DNA from: Chryseobacterium sp. ZHDP1
GTDB taxonomy: Bacteria; Bacteroidota; Bacteroidia; Flavobacteriales; Weeksellaceae
Length of the DNA: 64,000 nt
Direction: 5' to 3'
NCBI RefSeq assembly: GCF_018603435.1
Contig: NZ_CP075682.1
Coordinates: 4,526,001-4,590,000 of the forward strand
Part shown: positions 43,870-52,929 of the stretch, piece by piece
Layout: the number at the start of each line of letters is the position of its first letter
How positions within the stretch are numbered: the first letter of the stretch is position 1
Notes under the pieces: model-generated
What the model was told of the DNA's origin: nothing
Seen by the model: the letters and a program-made list of their open reading frames with translations, nothing else
Databases searched by the model: none
Translations under genes and position numbers: made by a program

Positions 43870-44553
43870 ATGAAAAGGTATCTACAAACTTCAGCAATCC
43901 TGGTATTCATTCTTTCATCTTTCGGAATGGTAAATGCGCAGCAAACGACAGGCGATGTAACCCAAAATTCTGCTAATGGAGCAACACAGGCTCTTAACGG
44001 AACAATAAGAGTAATAGACAACAAGGGGACAATTAAATACCTGCAGGCTAAAAACGGGATTACAACGCTTACTAATACAACGAATAATGTAACAACTACA
44101 ACCTGGCAACTGGGAGGTACGCTTACAGATGACACAACTATTGATCTTAACGGCAAAAAGTTCGGATTAGCGAAAGTCCTTCAGAACACCAATGCAAATC
44201 AGGCAGGATCTAATGTTCCTTCAACTTCTGCAACATTAGGAACTTCAGGGTACACAATTCTGGTAAGAGATGAAGCTACAGGAAATGTTTTAAAAATGCT
44301 TGCAACAGATCTTGTACAAAGCGGACAGGAAAAATTTACCTCTGCGGCTGGCCAGACTTCTTACAATTTAACGGGATCTCCTGCATTGCCTGCTTATTCG
44401 CAGGTATGGGTATACAGAAACGGAGCAAAATTAATTGCCAATGAAGATTATACAGTATCAGGATCTGTGGTAACTCTCGTTCCGAACAGTACTGCTCCTA
44501 ACAACTGGTCTGTACTGGCGGGAGACATTATTGAGGTTCAGTATCTGAAATAA
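43870..44553 (+). CDS. Secreted surface protein with tail-fibre-like C-terminal domain
   Basis: This 227-residue exported protein has a signal peptide (MKRYLQTSAILVFILSSFGMVNA, then QQ). The mature protein includes TIRVIDNKGTIKYLQ (about residues 47-61), a motif also at the start of the next gene's product (VRVVDNKGTLKQID), and a threonine/asparagine-rich middle. The end WVYRNGAKLIANEDYTVSG followed by GDIIEVQYLK resembles a small beta domain frequent at phage tail-fibre ends and is related to the end of the preceding protein. It probably works with the other two proteins at the cell surface. There is no enzymatic motif. Confidence 0.75.
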   Translation: MKRYLQTSAILVFILSSFGMVNAQQTTGDVTQNSANGATQALNGTIRVIDNKGTIKYLQAKNGITTLTNTTNNVTTTTWQLGGTLTDDTTIDLNGKKFGLAKVLQNTNANQAGSNVPSTSATLGTSGYTILVRDEATGNVLKMLATDLVQSGQEKFTSAAGQTSYNLTGSPALPAYSQVWVYRNGAKLIANEDYTVSGSVVTLVPNSTAPNNWSVLAGDIIEVQYLK

Positions 44554-44597
44554 GAGATTTCTTTAGAATAATAATTGATCAAAATTTTATTGATAAC

Positions 44598-46823
44598 ATG
44601 AGACTGGCAAATTTTTCAATTTTATTTTGTTCGTTTTTGTCTTTTTCACTCTATGCACAAGTGCGGGTAGTTGATAACAAAGGTACCCTTAAACAGATTG
44701 ATGAGTCAAAATGGACTTTATCCGGCAGTAATATTTACAATAAAAACTCCGGGAATGTGGGTATTGGTGTAACCAATCCTACTGAAAAGCTTGACGTTAA
44801 TGGAATCGTAAAATCTGTCGGAGCTGCCTATACCAGTGCAGGTCTTATTAATAAAATTTTATATGCAAATGCTTCTGGTAATGTAAGTCCGCTTTCTTTA
44901 GGCTCAGGACTTACATTCTCCGGCGGTATTCTTAATACCGTCAATAACGGAACTGTAACAAGTGTAGGGCTCAGTATGCCTGCTGCATTCAGTGTTTCCA
45001 ATTCTCCGATCACCAATTCGGGAACGATTACAGTCACCGGTTCGGGAACCATTTCTCAATACATCAGAGGAAATGGCACTTTAGGAAACTTTTTATTATC
45101 AGGTTTAAATGATGTTTCTTTGTCTGGTCTTACAGCAGGACAGATTTTGCAGTATAATGGTTCAGTCTGGGCTAATATATCTCCAAATTCTGCTCTTACC
45201 AAAGGAAATTTAACGACAACCACTACTGGATTGTCCGTAAGCGGAGGTACTAATGCTGTTTTAGGAAGCGGAGCAGCGGTCGATTACAATTTAGTGACTG
45301 GTATCGGAGAGCTTTCCGTAGGAGCTCAGGGAGTTTCAGGAGGAACGGGAATTGCAAATACTTATATTGGTGCGGACGGACAGAAACATTTGCTGCCTTC
45401 AGCATACTCTTTGCTAGTTGCAAGTTCCACGACCCTTGGAGGAGTAAAAATTGGTTCAGGAATTAATATTGCGGCAGACGGTACAATATCGGCGGCAAAT
45501 ACGGGAACAGTTACAAGTGTAGGACTTAGTATGCCTTCTGCATTTAGTGTTTCCGGCTCTCCGATTACCAATTCGGGAACGATTACTGTTTCCGGTTCGG
45601 GAACAGCTACTCAATACATTAGAGGAAACGGAACTTTAGGAAATTTCGCATTGTCAGGTTTAAGTGATGTATCTCTTTCCGCTATTGCAGCAGGGCAGAT
45701 TTTACAATATAACGGATCTGGCTGGATCAATACATCACCAAATGCAGCGCTTACAAGAGGTAATATAACGACATCAACAGCGGGATTAACTCTAACAGGC
45801 GGTACCAATGCTGTATTGGGGAGCGGAGTAACTTTAGACTACGATTTAGTTACTGGCATCGGTAACCTTGTTTCAGGAACTCAGGGAGTCTTGGGAGGGA
45901 CAGGAAATACAAATACCTATATTGGTGCAGATGGGCAGAAACACTTGCTACCTTCGGCATATTCTCTGCCTGTTGCAAGTTCCACAATTCTTGGAGGGGT
46001 AAAAATTGGCTCAGGAATAAATGTTGCTCCGGACGGAACGATTTCAGCCTCAAATACAGGAACTGTAACCAATATTGCCACAGGAACAGGACTTACGGGA
46101 GGACCCATAAACACTACAGGAACCATATCTTTGAGTAATACTGCGGTGACTGCAGGGGCTTACGGAACCGCTTCTACTGCTGTTCCTACATTCACGGTAA
46201 ATGCACAGGGACAATTAACTGCAGCAGGAACTTATCCAACATCAGGAATTTCTATAGCAGGTGACGTTACCGGAACCTTAGCAGCTTCCACAGTTACAAA
46301 AATTCAGGGACGAAATGTTGCCAATACAGCTCCTGTAAACGGACAGACATTGATTTACAACACCACTACCAGCCAATGGGAACCCAGCAATTATACCTTT
46401 CCTCAGTTGCTGGTAGATGCTTCGAGAACCACAACATATACTCCTGCTGTTGCCTATGTTGTTATCCCCTACAATACAACAGCGGTAAATGTAGGAACTT
46501 CCTATAATACAACCTCAGGAAATTTTACGGCTCCGGCGACAGGAACGTATCAGATTATCGTAAATAACAGTTTTAATGCAAATACAGCTGCCAACCATGC
46601 AATTACAACCAGAATTGTTGTAAATGGTACAACAGACACAGAATCATCCTGTTCGGCATCTCCATACGCGGGAAGCGGAGTTAATATTACAAGTTCTCCA
46701 TCATCAGTGGTGAACCTAACAGCCGGACAAACGGTTAATATACAAATCGGTGGGGAAGTGGGTACTGTTACGGCTTTAACAGGTACCGGACAGCACAGAT
46801 TGAAAATCATCAGATTAAATTAA
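44598..46823 (+). CDS. Large secreted repeat protein with C1q/TNF-like C-terminal domain
   Basis: This 741-residue exported protein has a signal peptide (MRLANFSILFCSFLSFSLYA, then QVRVVDNKGT). NVGIGVTNPTEKLDVNG (about residues 54-70) is the classic start of Bacteroidota tail-fibre-like proteins. Two consecutive 185-residue repeats (about 118-302 and 303-487) begin with GTVTSVGLSMP and a third partial start follows. Repeat motifs include GTLGNF, GQILQYNGS and GADGQKHLLPSAYSL. The last 130 residues, from about 610 to the end, read like a jelly-roll C1q/TNF-like domain (YNTTSGNFTAPATGTYQIIV). This layout suggests a trimeric fibre with a receptor-binding tip. The partner is unknown. Confidence 0.8.
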   Translation: MRLANFSILFCSFLSFSLYAQVRVVDNKGTLKQIDESKWTLSGSNIYNKNSGNVGIGVTNPTEKLDVNGIVKSVGAAYTSAGLINKILYANASGNVSPLSLGSGLTFSGGILNTVNNGTVTSVGLSMPAAFSVSNSPITNSGTITVTGSGTISQYIRGNGTLGNFLLSGLNDVSLSGLTAGQILQYNGSVWANISPNSALTKGNLTTTTTGLSVSGGTNAVLGSGAAVDYNLVTGIGELSVGAQGVSGGTGIANTYIGADGQKHLLPSAYSLLVASSTTLGGVKIGSGINIAADGTISAANTGTVTSVGLSMPSAFSVSGSPITNSGTITVSGSGTATQYIRGNGTLGNFALSGLSDVSLSAIAAGQILQYNGSGWINTSPNAALTRGNITTSTAGLTLTGGTNAVLGSGVTLDYDLVTGIGNLVSGTQGVLGGTGNTNTYIGADGQKHLLPSAYSLPVASSTILGGVKIGSGINVAPDGTISASNTGTVTNIATGTGLTGGPINTTGTISLSNTAVTAGAYGTASTAVPTFTVNAQGQLTAAGTYPTSGISIAGDVTGTLAASTVTKIQGRNVANTAPVNGQTLIYNTTTSQWEPSNYTFPQLLVDASRTTTYTPAVAYVVIPYNTTAVNVGTSYNTTSGNFTAPATGTYQIIVNNSFNANTAANHAITTRIVVNGTTDTESSCSASPYAGSGVNITSSPSSVVNLTAGQTVNIQIGGEVGTVTALTGTGQHRLKIIRLN
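44949..45503 (+). repeat. First 555-bp direct repeat in the surface-fibre gene
   Basis: This in-frame 185-codon unit begins with codons for GTVTSVGLSMP. The second unit follows without a gap. The copies differ at scattered positions, so the duplication is not recent. Confidence 0.85.
45504..46058 (+). repeat. Second 555-bp direct repeat in the surface-fibre gene
   Basis: Exactly the same length as the unit before it and followed by the start of a third copy (GGAACTGTAACC at 46059) that soon diverges. Confidence 0.85.
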
Positions 46824-47068
46824 TTTTATGAATTAGTCTTTGCATTGGCTGTCTATATTTTATGGAGTGAATTCTCAGTTTATTTTCTTTATAATAGCTT
46901 TTTAGTTAACTATCAGTCAATTATCAGATAAGCTTGAAAATAATGAACTTTCAGAATAGGATTATCTGCTCACCGTATTTTTACGGTAAATGAACGCTGT
47001 ATTTTTTTTATCCGATTTTAGGTCTGATATTTGTACTGAGTAGAAAAAATTATCTGCCATTTTTATTT

Positions 47069-48106
47069 ATGAAAAACAGACTTGTGAAAAAATCATTTCT
47101 TTACGCATTCTTTATTACTTTAATGATGGTTTCCTGCAAAAAGGAAATTGAAAAAATCAGCGATAAAATCAGTGATACAACATCATCAATAAGTGAACCC
47201 GATTCTGAAAAAGATTCTATAATTGTAAAAAAAGATTCTGTAATAGAAAAAGAATCTTTACCACCCGCAATGCAGGAAGATGGTTTTTACAATGCTTTTA
47301 TTTTCCCAAAAGACAAAAAAATGAAAGATTCTCTCTTCGGAATCTTCAATGAAAAGTATACTGAAAAGGAGCGTTATGCTATTTTAGCTTTAAACAGGCT
47401 GGATTCTAAAAATAAATGGAATGCCGATACTTTGGTGGTTCCTGCAAAAATTGATACTACATTAATGGAGTATTCTCCTTTCCCGATGCAGCTTGATGTG
47501 TTGAGTCCGGTGAAGAAATTTGTTATCTTTTCATATCCTATTCAGGCTTACGGAGTATATTCAAACGGAACATTGGTAAAATGGGGTCCTACAAGTATGG
47601 GGAAGAAAACCGCCAAAACAAAGACAGGTCTTACTTTTGCCAACTGGAAAAAGCAGCTGGCAATTTCAACTGTAAGCAGCGAGTGGAAATTGCCTTACAA
47701 TTTTAATATTTTTAATCTTGACGGAATTGGATGGCATCAGTACGATCTTCCGGGTTACCCTGCATCGCACTCCTGTTTAAGATTATTAATGAAAGATGCA
47801 AAATGGCTTTACGGTTATGCAGATACGTGGGTATTAAATCCGGGTGGTGCAACTACAAAAGCAAAAGGAACTCCGGTAATGGTGTATGGAGATTATGGCT
47901 GGGGCAAAAGAAAACCCTGGAGAAAACTTCTAAACGATCCGAATGCAAACAGCGTTTCTGTGGAAGAAATGACTAAGATGATAGAGCCAAACATCGAAAA
48001 AATACTCAAAGAGCAGGACAACAGAGAAAAAGTGGTGGATTCTATAAAAGCGGCAAAAGCTGTTGTGGAACAAATGCCGCAAACCACCAAAACAGTTGCT
48101 CCTTAA
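47069..48106 (+). CDS. L,D-transpeptidase (YkuD-type) lipoprotein
   Basis: This 345-residue envelope enzyme makes 3-3 cross-links or attaches proteins to peptidoglycan. A lipobox (LMMVSCKK, cysteine about residue 23) follows the signal sequence, then a Ser/Asp/Lys-rich linker (about 25-70). The YkuD core (about 145-275) contains the catalytic region GIGWHQYDLPGYPASHSCLRL, with His in GWH and the nucleophile Cys in SHSCLR (about residue 241). The usual SHGC is SHSC here. Tail residues (about 280-345) are basic and helix-rich. It is convergent with the next gene, whose end overlaps its stop by 4 bp. Confidence 0.85.
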   Translation: MKNRLVKKSFLYAFFITLMMVSCKKEIEKISDKISDTTSSISEPDSEKDSIIVKKDSVIEKESLPPAMQEDGFYNAFIFPKDKKMKDSLFGIFNEKYTEKERYAILALNRLDSKNKWNADTLVVPAKIDTTLMEYSPFPMQLDVLSPVKKFVIFSYPIQAYGVYSNGTLVKWGPTSMGKKTAKTKTGLTFANWKKQLAISTVSSEWKLPYNFNIFNLDGIGWHQYDLPGYPASHSCLRLLMKDAKWLYGYADTWVLNPGGATTKAKGTPVMVYGDYGWGKRKPWRKLLNDPNANSVSVEEMTKMIEPNIEKILKEQDNREKVVDSIKAAKAVVEQMPQTTKTVAP

Positions 48107-48627
48107 TCGATCTTTTCGAATTGCAGCGTAGATTCTTCGGCGAATCTTCTGAGCTTCTGCATTTCATCTTTCCCTTTATGTTGGCCGAAACGTGCTGCTG
48201 CATATGTGAGTGCAATGCAGAATAACATAATAAAGGATGCGGTAAGCGCCCATGGAAATTCCTGACTGTTGATTTGTTTTTCAACATAATACATGGAAAT
48301 AAAAACCATCCAGAGGATCGAAAAAACAAAGTATAAAAACATAAAAAACGTCCAAACTGCGGAACTGGGTCCGAAAACGCCCCGTATCGCAGTTTTTTCG
48401 TCTTCAATTTCAATCCTTAAAGACAATCTTGGTTTCCAGTAGGTTTCATAATCTGTTTCCACACAGATGGTTGCAACCTCTTTATTAATGTTGCCGGAAA
48501 ATTCATCTTTATGTTCTTTAAGATATTTTTTCAGATTTTCTGCATATTCTTCTTTGGTTAAATGAGTGAACATCTTAAATCGCGGTCTGGTTCTTATTTT
48601 GTCCAGCGTAGTTTCTTCGGTTTTCAT
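48103..48627 (-). CDS. Hypothetical protein with two membrane helices
   Basis: This 174-residue protein is unknown in family. An N-terminal soluble part (residues 1-88, with HLTKEEYAENLKKYLKEHKDEFSG and ETYWKPRLSLRIEIEDE) precedes two hydrophobic helices (about 90-112 and 126-145), and a short charged tail follows (RFGQHKGKDEMQKLRRF). It begins 1 bp after the stop of the PDZ protease-like gene on the same strand, so they are probably co-transcribed. The soluble part may be a small inner-membrane-anchored domain. A link to protease control is only suggested by position. Confidence 0.65.
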   Translation of the reverse strand: MKTEETTLDKIRTRPRFKMFTHLTKEEYAENLKKYLKEHKDEFSGNINKEVATICVETDYETYWKPRLSLRIEIEDEKTAIRGVFGPSSAVWTFFMFLYFVFSILWMVFISMYYVEKQINSQEFPWALTASFIMLFCIALTYAAARFGQHKGKDEMQKLRRFAEESTLQFEKID

Positions 48628-48628
48628 A

Positions 48629-49960
48629 TCATTCTTGTTCTTGGTAAGGTATCGGATCTTCGAGAGTAAAGCTTAAAGTCATTTGTTTATTTTTTCTTTC
48701 AATCAGCATATCGATGGTTTTTCCTTCATCGGATTTCATCAGTTCCATAATTTTATTGAGCGTCATATCTTCTGTTTTCTTGCCGTTAATACTAATCAGG
48801 CGGTCATCTTTCTGAAGTCCGGCTTTAGCTCCGGGAGAATCTTTACGGACTCCGGCAATGGAAAAAATGGGCTTTAAAACAAAATTATACTGCAGGTTGT
48901 TATTAATGATTTCGATTCCGTTGGAAGGACTTTCTTTGCTTTTAGCGGGAAGATTCACCACATCTTTTGTCCATTCCATTCCGTCCTGTTTAAAATCCAG
49001 ACCGCTCATATTGAAATGAAAAGGATCATCGTAATTGCCGTTCTTTTTTAAATACATTTTCTGATCAGAATAATCGAATGCAACAGTAAAACGTCTCATA
49101 ATATCTCCGCCAATTGAGCCTTTTCTGTTTTCCACCATATTTACATGCTGAATAGAATATTCATCAGGCATTGCCGTTAATGGCTTTTCAAATTTAAAAT
49201 CTCCGAGATACAGATTGTGAATTCTGCTCCGTTTGCCATACACATCGCCATTGAAACCTCTTCCCAGATAATCATCGATATTCGGCCGGTTGTATACAAA
49301 ATCTTTGATAAGGGCAGGAAATAACCACATCGGATCACTGTTTCCCAGATCAATCAGCAATTTTGAAGGTTTTCTTTCTCTGGTCATTTCAACATCAGCC
49401 ACAATATAAGGCTTGTTTTTTTCGATGCTGATATCCATCTCTCTGAAATTTTTTATCTTTTTCTGAAATAGATTTTTATCGTTGTAAATGGTAATCTTTT
49501 TAGATGCATAATCAATCAGGACAGGATGGTCTTTAAAAAAATGATAGCCGATAATTCCATTCACAGGAATTCCTACGTGCGATGAAATATTAAAATCCTG
49601 ATCGGTAATGATATAAACCGTCATTGAATAATTCACGAAATTTTTTCCGATTTTCGCAATATTATTGTCGGAACGTAATCCGTCGATGCTTGCACTGCCT
49701 CCTAAACCGGCAAACTTTATCTTTTCGACATTCTGAAGACTGATTTCTTTATTTTCCAGACTGAAAATTGAAGTTTCTGCCACTCCCGTATCCAGTAAAA
49801 AAGTGAGATTAACCCCGTTAATGTTGACGGGAATAAAGATTAAATTGGCAATAAGCTTAAAGGGAATAACTGTTTTTTTGGCATCCTTTATTTCAAAAGA
49901 GTTCTGAGCATTCATTAAAATGCTGAACAGCAACAACACAAAAAGATACCTCAGTTTCAT
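48629..49960 (-). CDS. Retropepsin-like aspartyl protease with PDZ domain
   Basis: This 443-residue exported protein has a signal peptide (MKLRYLFVLLLFSILMNA, then QN). The first active-site motif is FLLDTGVAETSIF (about residues 55-67). A second, LLIDLGNSDPMWLF (about 200-213), has DLG in place of DTG, so the pair may make an asymmetric single-chain active site, or the second copy may be inactive. A PDZ domain occupies about 355-435 (GVRKDSPGAKAGLQKDDRLISING). It resembles Bacteroidota periplasmic aspartyl protease / PDZ proteins. Substrates are unknown. It forms a two-gene unit with the following small membrane protein. Confidence 0.85.
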   Translation of the reverse strand: MKLRYLFVLLLFSILMNAQNSFEIKDAKKTVIPFKLIANLIFIPVNINGVNLTFLLDTGVAETSIFSLENKEISLQNVEKIKFAGLGGSASIDGLRSDNNIAKIGKNFVNYSMTVYIITDQDFNISSHVGIPVNGIIGYHFFKDHPVLIDYASKKITIYNDKNLFQKKIKNFREMDISIEKNKPYIVADVEMTRERKPSKLLIDLGNSDPMWLFPALIKDFVYNRPNIDDYLGRGFNGDVYGKRSRIHNLYLGDFKFEKPLTAMPDEYSIQHVNMVENRKGSIGGDIMRRFTVAFDYSDQKMYLKKNGNYDDPFHFNMSGLDFKQDGMEWTKDVVNLPAKSKESPSNGIEIINNNLQYNFVLKPIFSIAGVRKDSPGAKAGLQKDDRLISINGKKTEDMTLNKIMELMKSDEGKTIDMLIERKNKQMTLSFTLEDPIPYQEQE

Positions 49961-49994
49961 TTACTGAATTTACTGAATTTATCCTTATCATCAA

Positions 49995-50024
49995 TAAAAA
50001 AACATTCCCAAAATGAGAATGTTT
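49995..50024 (-). terminator. Terminator after the esterase gene
   Basis: Minus-strand AAACATTC (plus 50017-50024) pairs with GAATGTTT (plus 50000-50007) and is followed by a T-rich run. Confidence 0.65.
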
Positions 50025-50069
50025 GTATTTTGTTTAATAATTTAAAACGAATGTTTACATTTCGATAAT

Positions 50070-50708
50070 CTATTTGGAGAAAAAATCCATCAGATCCATA
50101 TAATTTTTCTGATTCACTCCATGACCGCTCATGTATTCCCTGAATGTAAAATAACAGCTTAAATCATATAAAAGATCTGCCGCTTTTCTTCCCCATTCCA
50201 AAGGAATTACGGCATCGTCTGTTCCATGAGAAATAAAGAAGCGAAGTCTTTCCAGTTTTTTCTTATCCCTTACAATGTCGGTGAGTAATTTTTCTTCCGG
50301 ATAGCTGCTTAAACAAGCCACAAGATTGAACATTTCAGGGTATTTTAAAGCCAGAGCATAACATAAAATTCCCCCCTGACTGAAACCGCAAAGGTGAGTC
50401 TTTCCTTCGGTAATTCCGTAGCTGTTTATAATTTTAAGAATACTTTCCGTAACGCTGTTTAAAGATTCTGTAGCCTGCGGAACATCAATAAAATTTTCAG
50501 GATTATTAAAATCGATATCATACCATGAAAAGCCTTCAAACTGGGTGTTTCTTGGAGCTCTGAAGCTTACGATAATCCAGTCTTTAGGAAGTGTTTCCCT
50601 GAAGCTGAAAAGATCCTGCTCGTTGCTTCCATAGCCATGAAGCATGAAAAGAATCGTGGTGTCGGAACTAATATTTTCGGGTTCTCTTACAATATAATCT
50701 AAATTCAT
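50070..50708 (-). CDS. Alpha/beta-hydrolase of the phospholipase/carboxylesterase family
   Basis: This 212-residue cytoplasmic serine hydrolase (PF02230-like) has the nucleophile in LCGFSQGGIL (about residue 110), the acid in SHGTDDAVIPLEWG and the catalytic histidine in YMSGHGVNQK. The oxyanion hole region is LHGYGSNEQD (about 24-33). It resembles carboxylesterases of the acyl-protein thioesterase-like group. The start at 50708 (MNLDYIVREP) is chosen because the 16 residues from the upstream ATG at 50756 lack family support. It is a single-gene unit. The substrate is unknown. Confidence 0.88.
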   Translation of the reverse strand: MNLDYIVREPENISSDTTILFMLHGYGSNEQDLFSFRETLPKDWIIVSFRAPRNTQFEGFSWYDIDFNNPENFIDVPQATESLNSVTESILKIINSYGITEGKTHLCGFSQGGILCYALALKYPEMFNLVACLSSYPEEKLLTDIVRDKKKLERLRFFISHGTDDAVIPLEWGRKAADLLYDLSCYFTFREYMSGHGVNQKNYMDLMDFFSK

Positions 50709-50920
50709 AAGGCAAAGATAATTATTAATGATGTATTTATCCTTCAACAGCATCAAAATAAGACCATTTCAGAGACACGGACAAACTGTCTTAAAAACTA
50801 TTGTCCAGTCATTCAATATTCAGGCAAAAACAACGGTGTAAATATTTATTGAATTGATATTATTTGCAAATCATTGTTGGAAATTTTTCATAAAAGTTAT
50901 TTTTATATTGATAAAAAACC

Positions 50921-50928
50921 TATATTTG
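50921..50928 (+). promoter_or_regulatory. -7 box upstream of the small lipoprotein gene
   Basis: TATATTTG lies 26 nt before the ATG at 50954. No clear TTG was seen at -33. Confidence 0.4.
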
Positions 50929-50953
50929 GAACATTAAAAATCTATTTGGAGAA

Positions 50954-51406
50954 ATGAAGCAATTTTACAAATCAAAAAGTTTACTTAGACTTTCTTTTTT
51001 ATTCGCTGTATTATTTTCGGCAATTTTAGTTGTTAATTCTTGTAAGAAAGATGACGAGGACGGATTTACAGATCATATTATTCAATTTGAAGCTAAAATA
51101 AATACAAAAGGTCCAAATCCACCTGCAAATCCACCAGTTACAGGAACTTTCAAAACAGTAGTTACACAAATCGGAACAGGGCAGAGTACTACTTTCAATC
51201 CTACAGGAACTACATGGTCCAGCGGAGAGCAGTTTGTAAGCTCAAGCCAGGCTCAGCTAAATTTAGCAGCAAATGCAGTTCTTCCTTATTCAGATTCTGA
51301 GCTAATCATCAATATTTATGTAGACGGTGAAGTTGCTAAAACTAAAAAAGTAGTAGGATCGGGTACGCAGAGTGCATCACTTTCTTACAGCTTCTTAGAA
51401 TTATAA
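50954..51406 (+). CDS. Small envelope lipoprotein, unknown family
   Basis: This 150-residue lipoprotein has a lipobox VVNSCKKDDEDG (cysteine about residue 30). The acidic residues just after the cysteine resemble a Bacteroidota surface-export signal for lipoproteins (consensus-like K/D-rich). The mature domain (about 45-150) is a single small beta-rich fold with a proline/asparagine loop (GPNPPANPPVTGT). No family is recognised. It has its own -7 box and terminator. Confidence 0.7.
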   Translation: MKQFYKSKSLLRLSFLFAVLFSAILVVNSCKKDDEDGFTDHIIQFEAKINTKGPNPPANPPVTGTFKTVVTQIGTGQSTTFNPTGTTWSSGEQFVSSSQAQLNLAANAVLPYSDSELIINIYVDGEVAKTKKVVGSGTQSASLSYSFLEL

Positions 51407-51426
51407 GAAAAAATTATTCAAAATAT

Positions 51427-51457
51427 AAAGACCATCTGAAAAGGTGGTCTTTTTTTA
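51427..51457 (+). terminator. Terminator after the small lipoprotein gene
   Basis: AAAGACCA and TGGTCTTT form the stem, followed by a T-run to about 51457. Confidence 0.75.
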
Positions 51458-51472
51458 TTGATATTACCTAAA

Positions 51473-51513
51473 AAATCGGGGGCGCAAAATTGAAAATTTT
51501 ACGCCCCCGATTT
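51473..51513. terminator. Strong 12-bp GC hairpin between convergent genes
   Basis: AAATCGGGGGCG (51473-51484) and CGCCCCCGATTT (51502-51513) enclose a second AAAATT/AATTTT pair. It lies between the lipoprotein gene and tyrS, both ending toward it, and may serve as a bidirectional terminator. Confidence 0.6.
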
Positions 51514-51531
51514 ACACTATATTATTAACTT

Positions 51532-52827
51532 TTAAATTACTTTCATAATAAAATAGCTCTTCTTTCCTTTTTGAAGAAGTAAAAACTTTCCGTCAATCAG
51601 ATCACTTTCATTGGCAGTGTAAACATCATTAATTTTCTGTTTGTTTACGGAAATAGAATTTCCTTTCAGCTCTCTTGTCGCTTCGCTTTTCGATTTTAAA
51701 AATCCTGATTTTTCAGATAAAAGATCTACAATATTTACACCTAAAACATCATTCTTCAATACTTCTTTTTGAGGAACTCCGTCAAATACTTCCAGAAAAG
51801 TTTCTTCATCAAGACTTACCAGATCTTCAGCGGTTGAACGTCCGAAAAGAATCTCAGATGCTTTCAATGCCTTTTCGTATTCATCTTTTCCGTGAACCCA
51901 TACCGTAACTTCCTCAGCTAATTTTTTCTGAAGTTTTCTTTCGTGAGGAGCCGTTTTATGATCTTTAATTAAAGCTTCAATTTCTTCCTTCCCTAAAAAT
52001 GTATAGAATTTAATGAATCTTTCTGCGTCTTCATCCGTTGCATTCAGCCAGAACTGATAGAATTTGTAAGGAGAAGTCTTCTTTTTATCCAGCCAGTAAT
52101 TTTCTCCGCTTTCAGACTTCCCGAATTTAGAACCGTCGGCTTTTGTAATCAGAGGAACTGTTAATGCAAAAGCTTCACCCTGCGCTTTTCTGCGGATCAG
52201 TTCAGTTCCGGTCGTGATATTTCCCCACTGGTCAGAACCTCCCATCTGAAGTTTAACGCTGTTATTTTGATACAGATGTAAAAAATCATACCCCTGAATC
52301 AACTGATACGTAAACTCCGTAAAACTCATTCCTTCTGCACCCGATTCTCCCGAAAATCTTTTCTTCACAGAATCTTTCGCCATCATATAGTTTACGGTAA
52401 TATTTTTTCCTACATTTTTGGCAAAATCAAGGAAAGATATATTTTTCATCCAGTCGTAATTGTTTACCAGTTCCGCTTTATTCGGCTCGCTCCCCGAAAA
52501 ATCCAAAAATCTGGAAAGCTGATTTTTAAGACAGTCTACATAATGAAGCAAAGTATCTTCATCCAGAAGATTTCTTTCCGCAGACTTTCCCGAAGGATCA
52601 CCAATCATTCCTGTTGCGCCACCCACCAAAGCAATCGGTTTATGACCGTGCTGCTGAAAATGAGCTAAAATTTTGATCTGAATAAGACTTCCGATATGCA
52701 AAGAATCTGCGGTAGGATCAAAACCGATGTAAGCTGTTGTCATTTCCTTATCCAGTTGTTCGTCCGTTCCGGGCATCATGTCGGCAAAAAGCCCGCGCCA
52801 TTTCAGTTCTTCAATAAAAGAGTTCAT
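51532..52827 (-). CDS. tyrS: Tyrosyl-tRNA synthetase
   Basis: This enzyme charges tRNA-Tyr with tyrosine. At 431 residues from the ATG at 52827 (MNSFIEELKWRG), it matches the bacterial type I enzyme. The HIGH-like motif is DSLHIGSLIQ (about residues 43-52), the KMSKS-like motif is KFGKSESGE (about 231-239), and the C-terminal S4-like tRNA-binding region is present. The upstream in-frame ATG at 52857 adds ten residues without family support. The DNA between this gene and the next (52858-53134) holds a GGAGCT...GGGCTA element. Confidence 0.97.
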   Translation of the reverse strand: MNSFIEELKWRGLFADMMPGTDEQLDKEMTTAYIGFDPTADSLHIGSLIQIKILAHFQQHGHKPIALVGGATGMIGDPSGKSAERNLLDEDTLLHYVDCLKNQLSRFLDFSGSEPNKAELVNNYDWMKNISFLDFAKNVGKNITVNYMMAKDSVKKRFSGESGAEGMSFTEFTYQLIQGYDFLHLYQNNSVKLQMGGSDQWGNITTGTELIRRKAQGEAFALTVPLITKADGSKFGKSESGENYWLDKKKTSPYKFYQFWLNATDEDAERFIKFYTFLGKEEIEALIKDHKTAPHERKLQKKLAEEVTVWVHGKDEYEKALKASEILFGRSTAEDLVSLDEETFLEVFDGVPQKEVLKNDVLGVNIVDLLSEKSGFLKSKSEATRELKGNSISVNKQKINDVYTANESDLIDGKFLLLQKGKKSYFIMKVI

Positions 52828-52929
52828 TATTTTCTGATTTAAAATTTTAATGTGCAAAGATAATCATTTCAGAGCAATAAGGCGAAGACAGAAACTTTCA
52901 ATTCAGGATGAAAAAGAAGCTGTTTTTTT

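Noticed and set aside
44598..46823. Calling the repeat-fibre gene a prophage tail fibre
   Set aside because: It has a signal peptide and its neighbours are other exported proteins; no phage genes surround it.
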